A DNA stretch of 64,000 nt from Thermosipho japonicus (GTDB lineage: Bacteria; Thermotogota; Thermotogae; Thermotogales; Fervidobacteriaceae): the NCBI RefSeq assembly GCF_014201655.1, contig NZ_JACHEX010000002.1:1-64000 (forward strand). Direction: 5' to 3'. Positions 29,957 through 39,055 of the stretch are shown one piece after another (the first letter of the stretch is position 1; every line of letters begins with the position of its first letter). The notes beneath the pieces were generated by a model. That model ran no database searches and was not told the DNA's origin. It was given only the letters and a program-made list of their open reading frames with translations. The position numbers and the translations under genes were made by a program.

Positions 29957-32221
29957 TCACCTCTCAACTTTTCCTATGAATACGTCCACATTTCCTATAT
30001 GCTTGTCAAATAATCCGCTTTGCGAACTAGTATTTCCGATAAATATTATACCATTTTTTGTAATTAATCCATACTTTACTTCATCTTCTTCATATCCACC
30101 ATTTACTATAGTCCATTTTCCTAAATTTGAAATAAACAAATCTCCAAAGCCTTTTGCCGTATAATATGTGTAAAAATCACCATCTCTTGAATTAGTACTT
30201 CCAAATAAATATACATTATCTTTATAAATTTTTATGTCATTGCAAATATCATTACCACTACCACCAAGCAATTTTTCCTCTAAACGCACTCCATCCTCAT
30301 TAAGTTTTAAATAGTAAATATTTGCATCTTCTGTTTCTCGATCTTTATTAAAGTATACCTTTGAAACAACATAGACAAAACCGTCTGTAATATTTAATGC
30401 ACTTGCTGTATCGTTATTTTCCCCACCAAACACCCTTGTAACTTTCGGTTTGAAATTTTTATCCAAGTACATAACAAATATATCTTTCATACCATAGCTT
30501 TTAGGTATATCCATATCTTTTGACATAGTATTTCCAACAATTACATAACCCTTACTTGTCTTTGCAAAGCTTACAGCTTCATCAAGCTTACTTCCACCGT
30601 AATTTCTAGTCCAAATTACTTTTCCGTTATAATCAAGTTTTTGTAAAAAAACATCATTCCAACCATACAAATGTACAAAATCATCGGACCATGTATCGCC
30701 CAAAATGTAAATACCATCATCACTTAACATTAGCTTTTTAGCAGTATCTTTATATTTTCCTCCATATCTCTTTTTAAAAAGAAAAATACCATTTTTCAAT
30801 GCAGAAAGGATGTAATCTCCATCTTTGGTATTTGCCAAAATATAAAAAACACCATCTTTTTCTTCAACATCAACACCTTCACCTTTAATGTTTAGATCTA
30901 AGTTATATTTCCCGCTAACATCGCGTAGTATGACGTTTTCTCCACTAGTCATTAAAATAAATATATCATCATTTATTTGCAAAACATCATTTACATAGTC
31001 ATCATTTTCTGTGCCAATTACATCAATTATTTCAACTAAAGGACCCGTTTTAAACTCGAAAATAGGACTTTCCACACTATTTACGCCATCTGAAACAACC
31101 AGTTTCCAAAAATAAGTAGTGTCGGGTAAAAGTCCCTTATACTCATAACTTTTTGCTTTGTAATTAGATACAATCTTTTTTAATTTATCTTTCCCTGTTC
31201 CAAGGTACAAAGTTACAGAAGGTTCAGTTTTATCATCTTTAATATTCCACCTAAACACTATCTTGTCTGAAATTCCACTAAATCCATCCTTTGGAAAAAG
31301 AACTTCAAAATTTGGTGGGACATTATCTTTACTTTCAACAAAAATTTCCTTGTAGGGACTATATATCTTTTGCCCCGATTCATTTTCAACCTTCAATCTT
31401 ACCTTATACCTAACCCCTTCTTTAAAATCAGTAAAAAGATAAAAATCTTTATCCAATTTTATTTCTCTTTCTTTATCTGATAATATTTGCAAATAATATT
31501 TATAGCCATCCAATCTTTTAAATGAAATCAAAAATCCATCTTTCTTCTTTGCTATATCAAAGGTTGGTATAAAATCTACCTTTTCTTCTTCACTTTTAAT
31601 TTCAAAATAATTTAATTTCGATTCTGTCGCTCCACCAAATTCATCAAAACAAACAATCTTCCAACTGTATCTACCAGCTGGAAGATTTAACCTGTAAAAA
31701 TTATTTTTTAAATCTATCTTGTTTACATTGTTTGAAGAATCATACAAAAATAAAGAATAACTTAGTGGATCATTATCTGGATCTTTGGCATTCCACTCAA
31801 AACTTACCACATTTTTATCAACACTTGCTTTTACATCTTCCAAAATTGGAAAATTATTAACTATTGTAAATGTAGCAATACTACTTTCAATTAATTTATT
31901 TCCAAACTTAGATTGTACTTTCCAATAGTAAGTTCCAGGTTTAAGTACTTTTTCAAAGTTATTATCTATACCTGAATAAATCTCTTGCATAGATTCTTTG
32001 CTATTTCCAAGAAAGACATGGGAAAACAAAGTAATCTGTCTTTTATAATCAACATCCCAAGAAAATTTTACTTTTCTTTGTTTTACAATTTCGCTTGCAC
32101 CTGGTGATTTTAAAACAATTGAAGGAACATCTTTTTTTGAAATTTTAACTATTAATATTAACGAAAATATAGTGAAAAAAACAAAAATAAGATAAATTAG
32201 TAATCTCTTTTTATTATCCAA
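29957..32221 (-). CDS. Membrane-anchored Fn3-like and beta-propeller surface protein
   Basis: A 754-residue protein, function unknown. Residues 6-24 (LLIYLIFVFFTIFSLILIV) are one membrane anchor. Residues 35-395 contain three to four fibronectin III-like domains (for example GRYSWKIVCFDE, YKGLLPDTTYFWKLVVSDG). Residues 400-754 hold about six repeats built on GG.-D-A followed by a YILGDT/YIVGNT strand, such as YGGSKLDEAVSFAKTSKGYVIVGNT, which predicts a beta-propeller. The start TTG 32221 follows GGGGGAG. It lies in a packed operon with other envelope proteins, so a role in the outer sheath or in carbohydrate or protein binding is likely. Confidence 0.8.
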   Translation of the reverse strand: MDNKKRLLIYLIFVFFTIFSLILIVKISKKDVPSIVLKSPGASEIVKQRKVKFSWDVDYKRQITLFSHVFLGNSKESMQEIYSGIDNNFEKVLKPGTYYWKVQSKFGNKLIESSIATFTIVNNFPILEDVKASVDKNVVSFEWNAKDPDNDPLSYSLFLYDSSNNVNKIDLKNNFYRLNLPAGRYSWKIVCFDEFGGATESKLNYFEIKSEEEKVDFIPTFDIAKKKDGFLISFKRLDGYKYYLQILSDKEREIKLDKDFYLFTDFKEGVRYKVRLKVENESGQKIYSPYKEIFVESKDNVPPNFEVLFPKDGFSGISDKIVFRWNIKDDKTEPSVTLYLGTGKDKLKKIVSNYKAKSYEYKGLLPDTTYFWKLVVSDGVNSVESPIFEFKTGPLVEIIDVIGTENDDYVNDVLQINDDIFILMTSGENVILRDVSGKYNLDLNIKGEGVDVEEKDGVFYILANTKDGDYILSALKNGIFLFKKRYGGKYKDTAKKLMLSDDGIYILGDTWSDDFVHLYGWNDVFLQKLDYNGKVIWTRNYGGSKLDEAVSFAKTSKGYVIVGNTMSKDMDIPKSYGMKDIFVMYLDKNFKPKVTRVFGGENNDTASALNITDGFVYVVSKVYFNKDRETEDANIYYLKLNEDGVRLEEKLLGGSGNDICNDIKIYKDNVYLFGSTNSRDGDFYTYYTAKGFGDLFISNLGKWTIVNGGYEEDEVKYGLITKNGIIFIGNTSSQSGLFDKHIGNVDVFIGKVER

Positions 32222-32233
32222 TCATATCTCCCC

Positions 32234-32845
32234 CTAAAAAACTATCACCTTCCAAATCATAGAAAATACAACAGCAAATGCAGGGCTTATCCACCAGACA
32301 TGATCAAATTTTTTTATTTTCCACAGTCTATACAAAAACCCTAACAACAACGATAGAAATGCAAAGAAAGGCTTGTTAGCTAAAAAGAAAACAAAAAATG
32401 CAAGTCTTTCAGAAATTCCCTCTAAATCTTCAAACATTTCATCCTTTGTGTAAAAATTTCTAAAAAAGTAAGACAAAGCTGTAGTTACAAGAGCCATTCC
32501 CAAAATGTACAAAACAAATTCTTTTGAAAGGTAAGAAGTATAAAAATATTTATAAACACTATAATTAAAAATAAGGGCCAAAATTATGCCTGAAATTTCT
32601 ATTAAATGATAAAAACTCTCCTTTTTAACCTTTACCCTTAAATAGTCAAGAACAAGGTGGATTGCAATAAAAGTAAATAAAATAACTGGTGCATTTTTGA
32701 GTAATGTATCAAAGGTAAATGCAAGTATCGCAAAAACAGACCATATAAGGTGTTCAATTAATTTCCAACCTTTTAAATGCCTCAATTTACTATTGTGAGT
32801 AAAACCGTGATCTGCAACATAATGCCCCAAAAATAGATGTATCAT
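32234..32845 (-). CDS. DUF3307 family membrane protein
   Basis: A 203-residue protein with about six hydrophobic segments. Its first residues, MIHLFLGHYVADHGFTHNSKL, and IAIHLVLDYLRV in the third segment recall the conserved HxxxD and HxxxD positions of DUF3307, a family of unknown function. GGAGG lies seven bases upstream of ATG 32845. It lies between two large surface proteins in the same operon. Confidence 0.65.
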   Translation of the reverse strand: MIHLFLGHYVADHGFTHNSKLRHLKGWKLIEHLIWSVFAILAFTFDTLLKNAPVILFTFIAIHLVLDYLRVKVKKESFYHLIEISGIILALIFNYSVYKYFYTSYLSKEFVLYILGMALVTTALSYFFRNFYTKDEMFEDLEGISERLAFFVFFLANKPFFAFLSLLLGFLYRLWKIKKFDHVWWISPAFAVVFSMIWKVIVF

Positions 32846-32857
32846 TCTATACCTCCT

Positions 32858-35233
32858 CTAATATTCCCTAACTTTATATTTATATATACCATCTTTTGAT
32901 ACTAAATATAAGTATTTACCATCTGTAGCAGAATTTATTACATCAAAATCAAGTTTCTCAATTATCTTTAATACTCTTCTTTCAGGAATATCTATTATGG
33001 TAATAAAATTCTTTCCAATTGTCAAAAAGTAATTTGCAACATGATGAATTTTAATATTTCCTATCCAACCTTCTCCTACATAATTTCCTTCTGTAGTACC
33101 TATATCAAAGAACAAAAATCCATAACTACGTGTAACTGACAATACTTCATTTTTGTAAATAATAGCATCAGAAATATCTATACTTTTGTTTTCAAGCTGA
33201 GGAACATTTAAAAGAAGTTCTAATTTTGGAACATAAATCTGCTTGTTTGTATAAAAAATCAAATAGTTGTTATCAACTTTAATCCTTCCATATTGTCCTT
33301 TCAAATCCACAATTTTATTACCACGTGGATCCCAGAAACTTATCATCTCTCCTGCTTGAACAGCAGTATAAACCCCTTCAGCTGTTGCAAGAAAATCCGA
33401 AACATATACAATATTATATTTCTTTTTAATTGCTGGACTATAGAAATATATCTCGTTAGCAGTTCTAAATGAAACTCCATCAAAAGTTTCTTTTAAGTTT
33501 AAAATTGGTCCATCCATTAATTTAGTTCCATTTGCAAATAGTCCATCAGGCCCACCTGTATAAACCACAGACTTGTAAATTGCTATTTGGTTTCCAGGAT
33601 AATCTAACTTTTCTTCAGGTTCTACAACAATTGAATCTGAAATAGTTGCACCAGAAAACCTATAAGGAATTAATTTAGAAAGATATACTTCTTTTTCCTT
33701 TTCAGTTTGAGAAACATATTCTCTATACGTATCATCCTTATATTCAGGAACTTTAATCTCATCAAAAGTAAAGAATTCTTTTAACTTTTCTATAAACTCA
33801 CTTTTTGAATAAAATGTATAAGCATCGCCGTCTATTTGAACAAGTTGAACCCCATCAAGTGCTGCAGAATCAACAGAAACTATTCCATCGCCTTGGCCCT
33901 TAATCAATTCCGGATAGAATTTTGCAAGACCACTTCCTGTAATATCTATCCCAAGCGGAGGTCTTGTACCCATAAATGAAACCACTTTTACAGAGTCTGG
34001 AAACTTGAAATTTTCAAACTTTTTTAGTAACTGAGAGTTAGGTAATATCTCATTCCAATACGTATTTACGGTTTCTAAATATGTAAAAATATGAGTTTGA
34101 ACCGAAGATACTATATTTTCATCCAAATTATAGACTTTTGAAAGTGCACTTGGGTTTTTACCATATAAAAGTGATGCAAAATACACAGGGTTTGAAATAT
34201 TAGTTCCCTTAAATGGGACAGATACAAATGCAATTCTTCTTATATTATCTATCTCTGGATGTAAAAGTAATGTATAAGCAACTATTAATCCACCTATGTC
34301 TTGTGCTACAATATCAAATTTAAAGTTCTTAAATCTCTTTAATTCAGTAGCTAGCCTTTCTGCTTCAAATTCTATGTAGCTTTTTAGTTCGGATCTTTTA
34401 AAGTAATCTGTAACCATATCTTGATATAACTTTGAGCGCACTTCATATAATGGATAATTGTAAAGCATTATCGTTCTATTTGAAAATGCAACAGACCAGA
34501 AATTTAAATCAGAACTTTCATCAGATTTAAAATATCCTTTAAAGTTTCTATCTGTTCCAGGAACTATTAATATTGCAGGTTCTGGGCTCAACTTTTCAAC
34601 TAAAACTTTAATACCTAGTTCTTGTTTTTTTGGAGTTAAAGCTACAACTCCAATCTTAGAGCTGTGAAAAGACTTAGCTTCAACAAAATATCCTTTCTCA
34701 TCATAGCCAATGTAGCATCCAGGAAAAATTCTAAATGCATTCCCATCATCTGGAATGTAGGCAAGTGCAACATTGTTATAATCAATACCCAGAAAATATT
34801 TTGCTGGAAAATAATATCTAAAAGTCATGGGAACATACGAAAAATCAGTTTTCCCGTCAGCTGGTTTAACATCGTAAACTACATCTATAAAGGGAGCCGA
34901 GGAAAAAATTTCGGGGTTTGAATCCTTAGTTAAAGGAATAAGGTTGAATTTTTTTTCATATGGAAACGCTCCCTTTGGAATATTTACATGTAAATTCTCT
35001 ATAATAGTTATTTCCTGGTTTGGTTTAATTTCTATTGCATTCTTGCTTAATATTCTAGAAAGCAAGATAGACAAAGCAACAGCAATTATAACTATTGAAA
35101 TAGTTAAAATAAACAAAACTTTTCTTCTATAAAACGATTTTAAAAACTCAATTACTTTATTTAATTTTAATTTTTCTTTTAACATTGTAAAAAATGGAGA
35201 AATTTTTTCAAGTATTTTTTTTAAAAATCCCAT
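32858..35233 (-). CDS. Membrane-anchored alpha/beta hydrolase with ZU5-like and propeller regions
   Basis: A 791-residue protein. A membrane anchor lies at residues 39-61. Residues 75-200 resemble a ZU5-type beta domain (LHVNIPKGAFPYEKKFNLIP). Residues 205-480 look like a lipase/acylhydrolase: LIVPGT as oxyanion region, then FDIVAQDIGGLIVAYTLLLHPEI at the nucleophile elbow, and a late region with GQGDGIVSVDSA. The expected nucleophile Ser is Asp312 (AQDIGG), as in haloalkane dehalogenases and epoxide hydrolases. Residues 530-791 have propeller-like repeats. The activity is unknown. ATG 35233 overlaps the nuclease gene stop. Confidence 0.75.
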   Translation of the reverse strand: MGFLKKILEKISPFFTMLKEKLKLNKVIEFLKSFYRRKVLFILTISIVIIAVALSILLSRILSKNAIEIKPNQEITIIENLHVNIPKGAFPYEKKFNLIPLTKDSNPEIFSSAPFIDVVYDVKPADGKTDFSYVPMTFRYYFPAKYFLGIDYNNVALAYIPDDGNAFRIFPGCYIGYDEKGYFVEAKSFHSSKIGVVALTPKKQELGIKVLVEKLSPEPAILIVPGTDRNFKGYFKSDESSDLNFWSVAFSNRTIMLYNYPLYEVRSKLYQDMVTDYFKRSELKSYIEFEAERLATELKRFKNFKFDIVAQDIGGLIVAYTLLLHPEIDNIRRIAFVSVPFKGTNISNPVYFASLLYGKNPSALSKVYNLDENIVSSVQTHIFTYLETVNTYWNEILPNSQLLKKFENFKFPDSVKVVSFMGTRPPLGIDITGSGLAKFYPELIKGQGDGIVSVDSAALDGVQLVQIDGDAYTFYSKSEFIEKLKEFFTFDEIKVPEYKDDTYREYVSQTEKEKEVYLSKLIPYRFSGATISDSIVVEPEEKLDYPGNQIAIYKSVVYTGGPDGLFANGTKLMDGPILNLKETFDGVSFRTANEIYFYSPAIKKKYNIVYVSDFLATAEGVYTAVQAGEMISFWDPRGNKIVDLKGQYGRIKVDNNYLIFYTNKQIYVPKLELLLNVPQLENKSIDISDAIIYKNEVLSVTRSYGFLFFDIGTTEGNYVGEGWIGNIKIHHVANYFLTIGKNFITIIDIPERRVLKIIEKLDFDVINSATDGKYLYLVSKDGIYKYKVREY

Positions 35234-35763
35234 TAATTATCCCCCTGTGAACCTTTTTTAAATCTTCTTTTAAATTCTTCAATGTCTAAATTTTCAACAA
35301 ATTTTTTAAATTCTTCATCTTCATCATCAAATTTTTCACCTTCAAAATTTACTGTATGTGTGTTTACAAGTTCATTGGAAACATATATTGGACTTGATGT
35401 CTTTAGAGCTAAAATTATTGCATCAGATGGCCTTGCATCAAACTCTATGTAATGTCCTTCCTCTTCTTCTTCAGGAATTGTTAAATCTTTCAATACAACT
35501 CTTGCAAAAAACGTATTATTCTCAATTCTATTTATGTAAACTCTCTCTACTTTTGCTTCAAGGCCTTCAATTATATTAATCATCAAATCGTGTGTAAGCG
35601 GTCTTTCAAATTCTGTATTTTCAAGCATCAATGCCAATATACTTGCCTCACAAGCTCCTATCCAAATTGGTAATATCTTATTTGTCCCCTCTATCCCCAA
35701 AATAACAACAGGTGCGTTGTTTAATTTATCAAGAACAACCGCTTTAACTGTTGCTTTTTTCAC
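35233..35763 (-). CDS. Bifunctional nuclease family protein (DUF151)
   Basis: A 176-residue protein with the DUF151 core: VKAVVLDKLNNAPVVILGIEGTNKILPIWIGACEASILALMLEN, then FERPLTHDLMINIIEGL and EFDARPSDAIILALKTSSPIYVSNELV. Plant and archaeal members show RNase and DNase activity. A charged C-terminal tail (residues 140-176) extends beyond the core. Start GTG 35763 lies inside the end of plsC (20-base overlap), with GGGGAGGA upstream. Confidence 0.9.
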   Translation of the reverse strand: MKKATVKAVVLDKLNNAPVVILGIEGTNKILPIWIGACEASILALMLENTEFERPLTHDLMINIIEGLEAKVERVYINRIENNTFFARVVLKDLTIPEEEEEGHYIEFDARPSDAIILALKTSSPIYVSNELVNTHTVNFEGEKFDDEDEEFKKFVENLDIEEFKRRFKKGSQGDN

Positions 35764-36505
35764 TTAAATTCCTCCCCTCCAAAAATTTCACACCTTCTAT
35801 AATAACATTCCTTACATACTCCCTTAATTCCTCTTCACTATCAAATTGATTTGGATCAACTAGCTCATGGATTTTTATATAAATAGGTTTCCTTCTAATA
35901 ATTAAGCTTTTCTTAGGCAAAACCTCATGCGCGCCCCATATAGAAACTGGTAAAATTTTTACTTTGTACTTATATGAAATCTCTAAACTTCTATTTTTAA
36001 AAGGCAAAATACTTCCATCTGGACTTCTTGTACCTTCAGGAAATAAAATAAAGTGAACTCCTTCATTTAATTTTTTTACAACTTCTTTTAATGCCATCGC
36101 CGTTTTTCTAATATTTCCGCGCTCAATTAACACGCTACCTAAATATTTTAAAAACCAATTTATTCCAGGTACCTTTCCAAGTTCTTTTTTTGCAATAAAC
36201 GCAACAGGGTCCACATACCCTATAATGAGTGGAATATCAAGAGCACTTTGATGATTGGCTACAACCAAATAATTTTCCCCTATCTCAGGTTTTTCACCAT
36301 ACACGTGTACCTTAATTCCTAACAGTTTAAAAGCCATTCTTCCAAAAGTTTCAATTTGCCCTACCACAAAACGTCTCGATAAGTTTTTATTAAAAAGACC
36401 TATTAAAAAACCTATTAACAATACAATTGCACCGTAAAAAACAATATATATTACTGCACCTATAAGAAAATATAAAGTATACAAGAAACTCCCTATTTTT
36501 CTCAT
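35744..36505 (-). CDS. plsC: 1-acyl-sn-glycerol-3-phosphate acyltransferase
   Basis: A 253-residue membrane-bound acyltransferase of phospholipid synthesis, adding the second acyl chain to make phosphatidic acid. The catalytic motif is VANHQSALDIPLI (H-x4-D form NHQSALD) and the glycerol-phosphate site is FPEGTRSPDGSILPFK. An N-terminal hydrophobic segment (residues 8-38) anchors it. GGGAGG precedes ATG 36505, which overlaps the thiI stop by four bases. Confidence 0.93.
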   Translation of the reverse strand: MRKIGSFLYTLYFLIGAVIYIVFYGAIVLLIGFLIGLFNKNLSRRFVVGQIETFGRMAFKLLGIKVHVYGEKPEIGENYLVVANHQSALDIPLIIGYVDPVAFIAKKELGKVPGINWFLKYLGSVLIERGNIRKTAMALKEVVKKLNEGVHFILFPEGTRSPDGSILPFKNRSLEISYKYKVKILPVSIWGAHEVLPKKSLIIRRKPIYIKIHELVDPNQFDSEEELREYVRNVIIEGVKFLEGRNLSEKSNS

Positions 36506-37671
36506 AGCTTCCTCCCTATAACATGCTTTTCAATATTTTCAAATGCTTTTTCTTCTAAATTTGAAAGTTCAGTTAATTTACTTTCTAAATCTTCTATCTC
36601 TTTTATAGAAGATTTTGTTGCTGGATTTTTAGGTGCGAAAACAACACAACTATCAAGATACGGTTGTATGGAAATTTCGTAGCTTCCTATTTCCTTTGCT
36701 TTTTCTACGATATCCATTTTTTCAAAACCAATTAAAGGTCTCAGAATCGGTAAGTTAGAAGCAGCCTCTATAGTATGTAAGTTTTCTAACGTTTGACTTG
36801 CAACCTGACCTACATTTTCTCCTGTTATAATTGCTTTTGCTTTAATTTTTTTTGCCAGTTTATTTGCTATTCTCATCATACTCCGTCTTTGTATTATAAG
36901 TGAATATCTATCTGGCGCATTTGCTTTTATATATTGCTGAACAGGGGTAAATGGAACAATCCAAGTTTTTAAATTATCTGGGATATATTTAGACAAAATA
37001 TTCGACAACTCTAGAATCTTATTTTTTGACTTTTCACTAGTAAATGGTGGACTCAAAAAGCTTAAAGTTTCAATTAAAATTCCTCTTTTCATCATATACC
37101 AACCGGCAACTGGGCTATCAATCCCACCACTTAAAAGCAAAATTGCCTTTCCAGAGCTTCCGACCGGAAGACCTCCATTCAATTTTTCTTTTCCAACAAA
37201 AACAAATACTTCCTTTTCTTTAACTTCAATACCAACAATTATATCTGGATTGTGAACATCCACTGATAATTCTTTAAAATTTTCCAAAACAAAGGCACCA
37301 ATGTGAGCGCTAAGTTCTTGAGAGTTCATAGGAAATTGTTTATATGATCTCTTTGTTTGTACTTTAAAAGTTTTTTCGTTCTTTAATTTTAATTTCAAAA
37401 GCTTTAAAACAGCTTCTTTAATTTCATTTAAATCATGCGAAACGGCATATGCAAAGCTAAAATTTTGGATACCAAACACATACTTTAACCTTTCTTTAAT
37501 TTCATCAAAATCCATGTCTTTAAGTCTTATAATTATTCTTCCATACCTTTTATTTATTTCAGGCGGTCTTGCAATCTTTCTAATATTATCTATTAATTTT
37601 TTCTCAAAATAGCCTCTATTTTTACCTTTCAGTCCAATTTCTGAATACCTTACTACAACAACTGATTCCAT
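36502..37671 (-). CDS. thiI: tRNA 4-thiouridine synthase / sulfurtransferase
   Basis: A 389-residue ThiI. The N-terminal ferredoxin-like and THUMP domains occupy residues 1-160. The adenylation PP-loop is LLSGGIDSPVAGWYMMKRG near residue 180, followed by the conserved RRSMMRIANKLAKK and ENVGQVASQTLEN. It lacks the C-terminal rhodanese domain of the E. coli protein, as is common in Firmicutes and Thermotogales, where an external sulfur donor is used. I use ATG 37671, six bases after AAAGGAGG; a start 22 codons upstream has no ribosome site. First gene of the envelope operon. Confidence 0.94.
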   Translation of the reverse strand: MESVVVVRYSEIGLKGKNRGYFEKKLIDNIRKIARPPEINKRYGRIIIRLKDMDFDEIKERLKYVFGIQNFSFAYAVSHDLNEIKEAVLKLLKLKLKNEKTFKVQTKRSYKQFPMNSQELSAHIGAFVLENFKELSVDVHNPDIIVGIEVKEKEVFVFVGKEKLNGGLPVGSSGKAILLLSGGIDSPVAGWYMMKRGILIETLSFLSPPFTSEKSKNKILELSNILSKYIPDNLKTWIVPFTPVQQYIKANAPDRYSLIIQRRSMMRIANKLAKKIKAKAIITGENVGQVASQTLENLHTIEAASNLPILRPLIGFEKMDIVEKAKEIGSYEISIQPYLDSCVVFAPKNPATKSSIKEIEDLESKLTELSNLEEKAFENIEKHVIGRKL

Positions 37672-37758
37672 CTTTTTCCTCCTTTCCCTCAGATAATATT
37701 TTACCACAAATATTATAATAGTTATATGTTTTACCAACTTAGACTAAACTAACCAACA

Positions 37759-37787
37759 TTGACAAACCTAATTAAAAATAATATAAT
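37759..37787 (+). promoter_or_regulatory. Perfect consensus promoter of the FTR1 iron permease gene
   Basis: TTGACA (37759-37764), 17 bases, TATAAT (37782-37787). The predicted start is near 37794, directly before a Fur box. Confidence 0.92.
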
Positions 37788-37796
37788 ATTATTGAA

Positions 37797-37815
37797 ATTG
37801 ATAATCATTATCAAT
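37797..37815. promoter_or_regulatory. Fur box
   Basis: ATTGATAATCATTATCAAT is a perfect 9-1-9 inverted repeat and contains the exact 7-1-7 Fur consensus TGATAATnATTATCA. Placed just after the transcription start and 22 bases before the gene, it would block transcription when iron is sufficient. Confidence 0.92.
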
Positions 37816-37837
37816 AATAAAAAATGGAGGTGTACAT

Positions 37838-38623
37838 ATGGCAAGCTTTATAATCACTTTCAGGGAAGCTCTTGAAGCAGTACTTATAGTCAGTATTATT
37901 TTTGCATTTTTAAACAAAAACAAACTCCTCAGCTACAAAAAACATGTCTATTTAGGGATAACACTCGGAATTGTATCAAGCATTATATTCGGTATGATAT
38001 TAGGTACACTTGAAGAACACTTTGCTGAAGCATTCGAAGGTATATTCTCTTTAATCGGTGCTTTTCTTATAACAACACTAATACTGTGGCTTCATAAAAA
38101 TAAAAATTTTGGCAAAGAAATCCAAAATAAGCTTAATAATTCATTAAATAAAAATTTTGGAATAACTTTAATACTACTTGTTACCGTAAACATCCTTAGA
38201 GAAGGTTTTGAAACTGTTATTTTTCTATCTGCAATACCTGGTGATGCATATATTATTTATGCAATATTAGGTATAGTAGTAGCTTTAGTACTTGGATATC
38301 TTCTCTATATCGGAATACTAAAAGTAAATATTTCTATTTTCTTTACAGTTACAAATGTCCTTTTAATTTTATTTGCAGCAGGACTAATTGCTTATGGTAT
38401 TCATGAACTTCAGGAAGCAGGCTGGTTTCCTATAATCATAGAGCATATTTATGATATTAATTCATTCATAAATGAAAAAGGTACATTTGGCGGATTTTTA
38501 AAAACACTCTTTGGATACAATGGAAACCCATCACTAATTGAATTTATTGCATACTGGACTTATCTTATACCTTCTATGTTTCTTGCTTTTAGAAAAAAAG
38601 AAATAAAAAATAATACTAATTGA
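37838..38623 (+). CDS. FTR1/EfeU-type iron permease
   Basis: A 261-residue membrane protein with seven hydrophobic segments. The two iron-binding motifs of the family are present: FREALEAVLI at residues 8-17 and LREGFETVIFL in the fourth segment (RExxE form). It takes up iron across the cytoplasmic membrane. The ferroxidase partner found in some systems is absent, consistent with use of Fe(II) by an anaerobe or a different partner. ATGGAGGTG precedes ATG 37838. The gene stands alone and is Fur-controlled by sequence. Confidence 0.93.
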   Translation: MASFIITFREALEAVLIVSIIFAFLNKNKLLSYKKHVYLGITLGIVSSIIFGMILGTLEEHFAEAFEGIFSLIGAFLITTLILWLHKNKNFGKEIQNKLNNSLNKNFGITLILLVTVNILREGFETVIFLSAIPGDAYIIYAILGIVVALVLGYLLYIGILKVNISIFFTVTNVLLILFAAGLIAYGIHELQEAGWFPIIIEHIYDINSFINEKGTFGGFLKTLFGYNGNPSLIEFIAYWTYLIPSMFLAFRKKEIKNNTN

Positions 38624-38644
38624 TAAAAAAATTATTAATTAAAG

Positions 38645-38680
38645 TAAAATGGCTTTGGTGTTACACCAAAGCCATTTATT
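38645..38680 (+). terminator. Terminator of the FTR1 gene
   Basis: AAATGGCTTTGGTG pairs with CACCAAAGCCATTT around TTA. The stem is 14 bp with AT-rich flanks. Confidence 0.8.
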
Positions 38681-39055
38681 AAAATATAATACATCACAAA
38701 TAAATACATAATTTACTCAATCAACGCACATTTACTATAGGAAATTTAAAATCATTAACTGTAACTAAAATATAATCAAATATTAATAATAAAAATTTAC
38801 GTTGCTTTATTTTTTCTAGAATGTCGTCTTAATACTTTTGTAACTAATTTCAAAAGAACTCTTTTTTACTAGCTTCTCATTTTTGATATTGTAAAGTTCA
38901 TGTTAATGAATTAAAATCCTCACAATTTTTAAGTGATGTTTCCAACTATGAATTTAAACAAAAGCTCATAAATACTACATTTAACTTATCGTTCACTTTC
39001 ACTCAAAGGTTTTGTTACTTTTTCTTGTTATATTTATTTATGAGGATAGTTATAG
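38681..39055 (+). other. CRISPR leader region
   Basis: 375 bases of AT-rich non-coding DNA before the first repeat. No gene is visible. The degenerate repeats lie at the other end of the array, so this side is the leader, where the crRNA promoter and integration signals should lie. The 50 bases before repeat 1 are T-rich on the plus strand. Confidence 0.6.
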
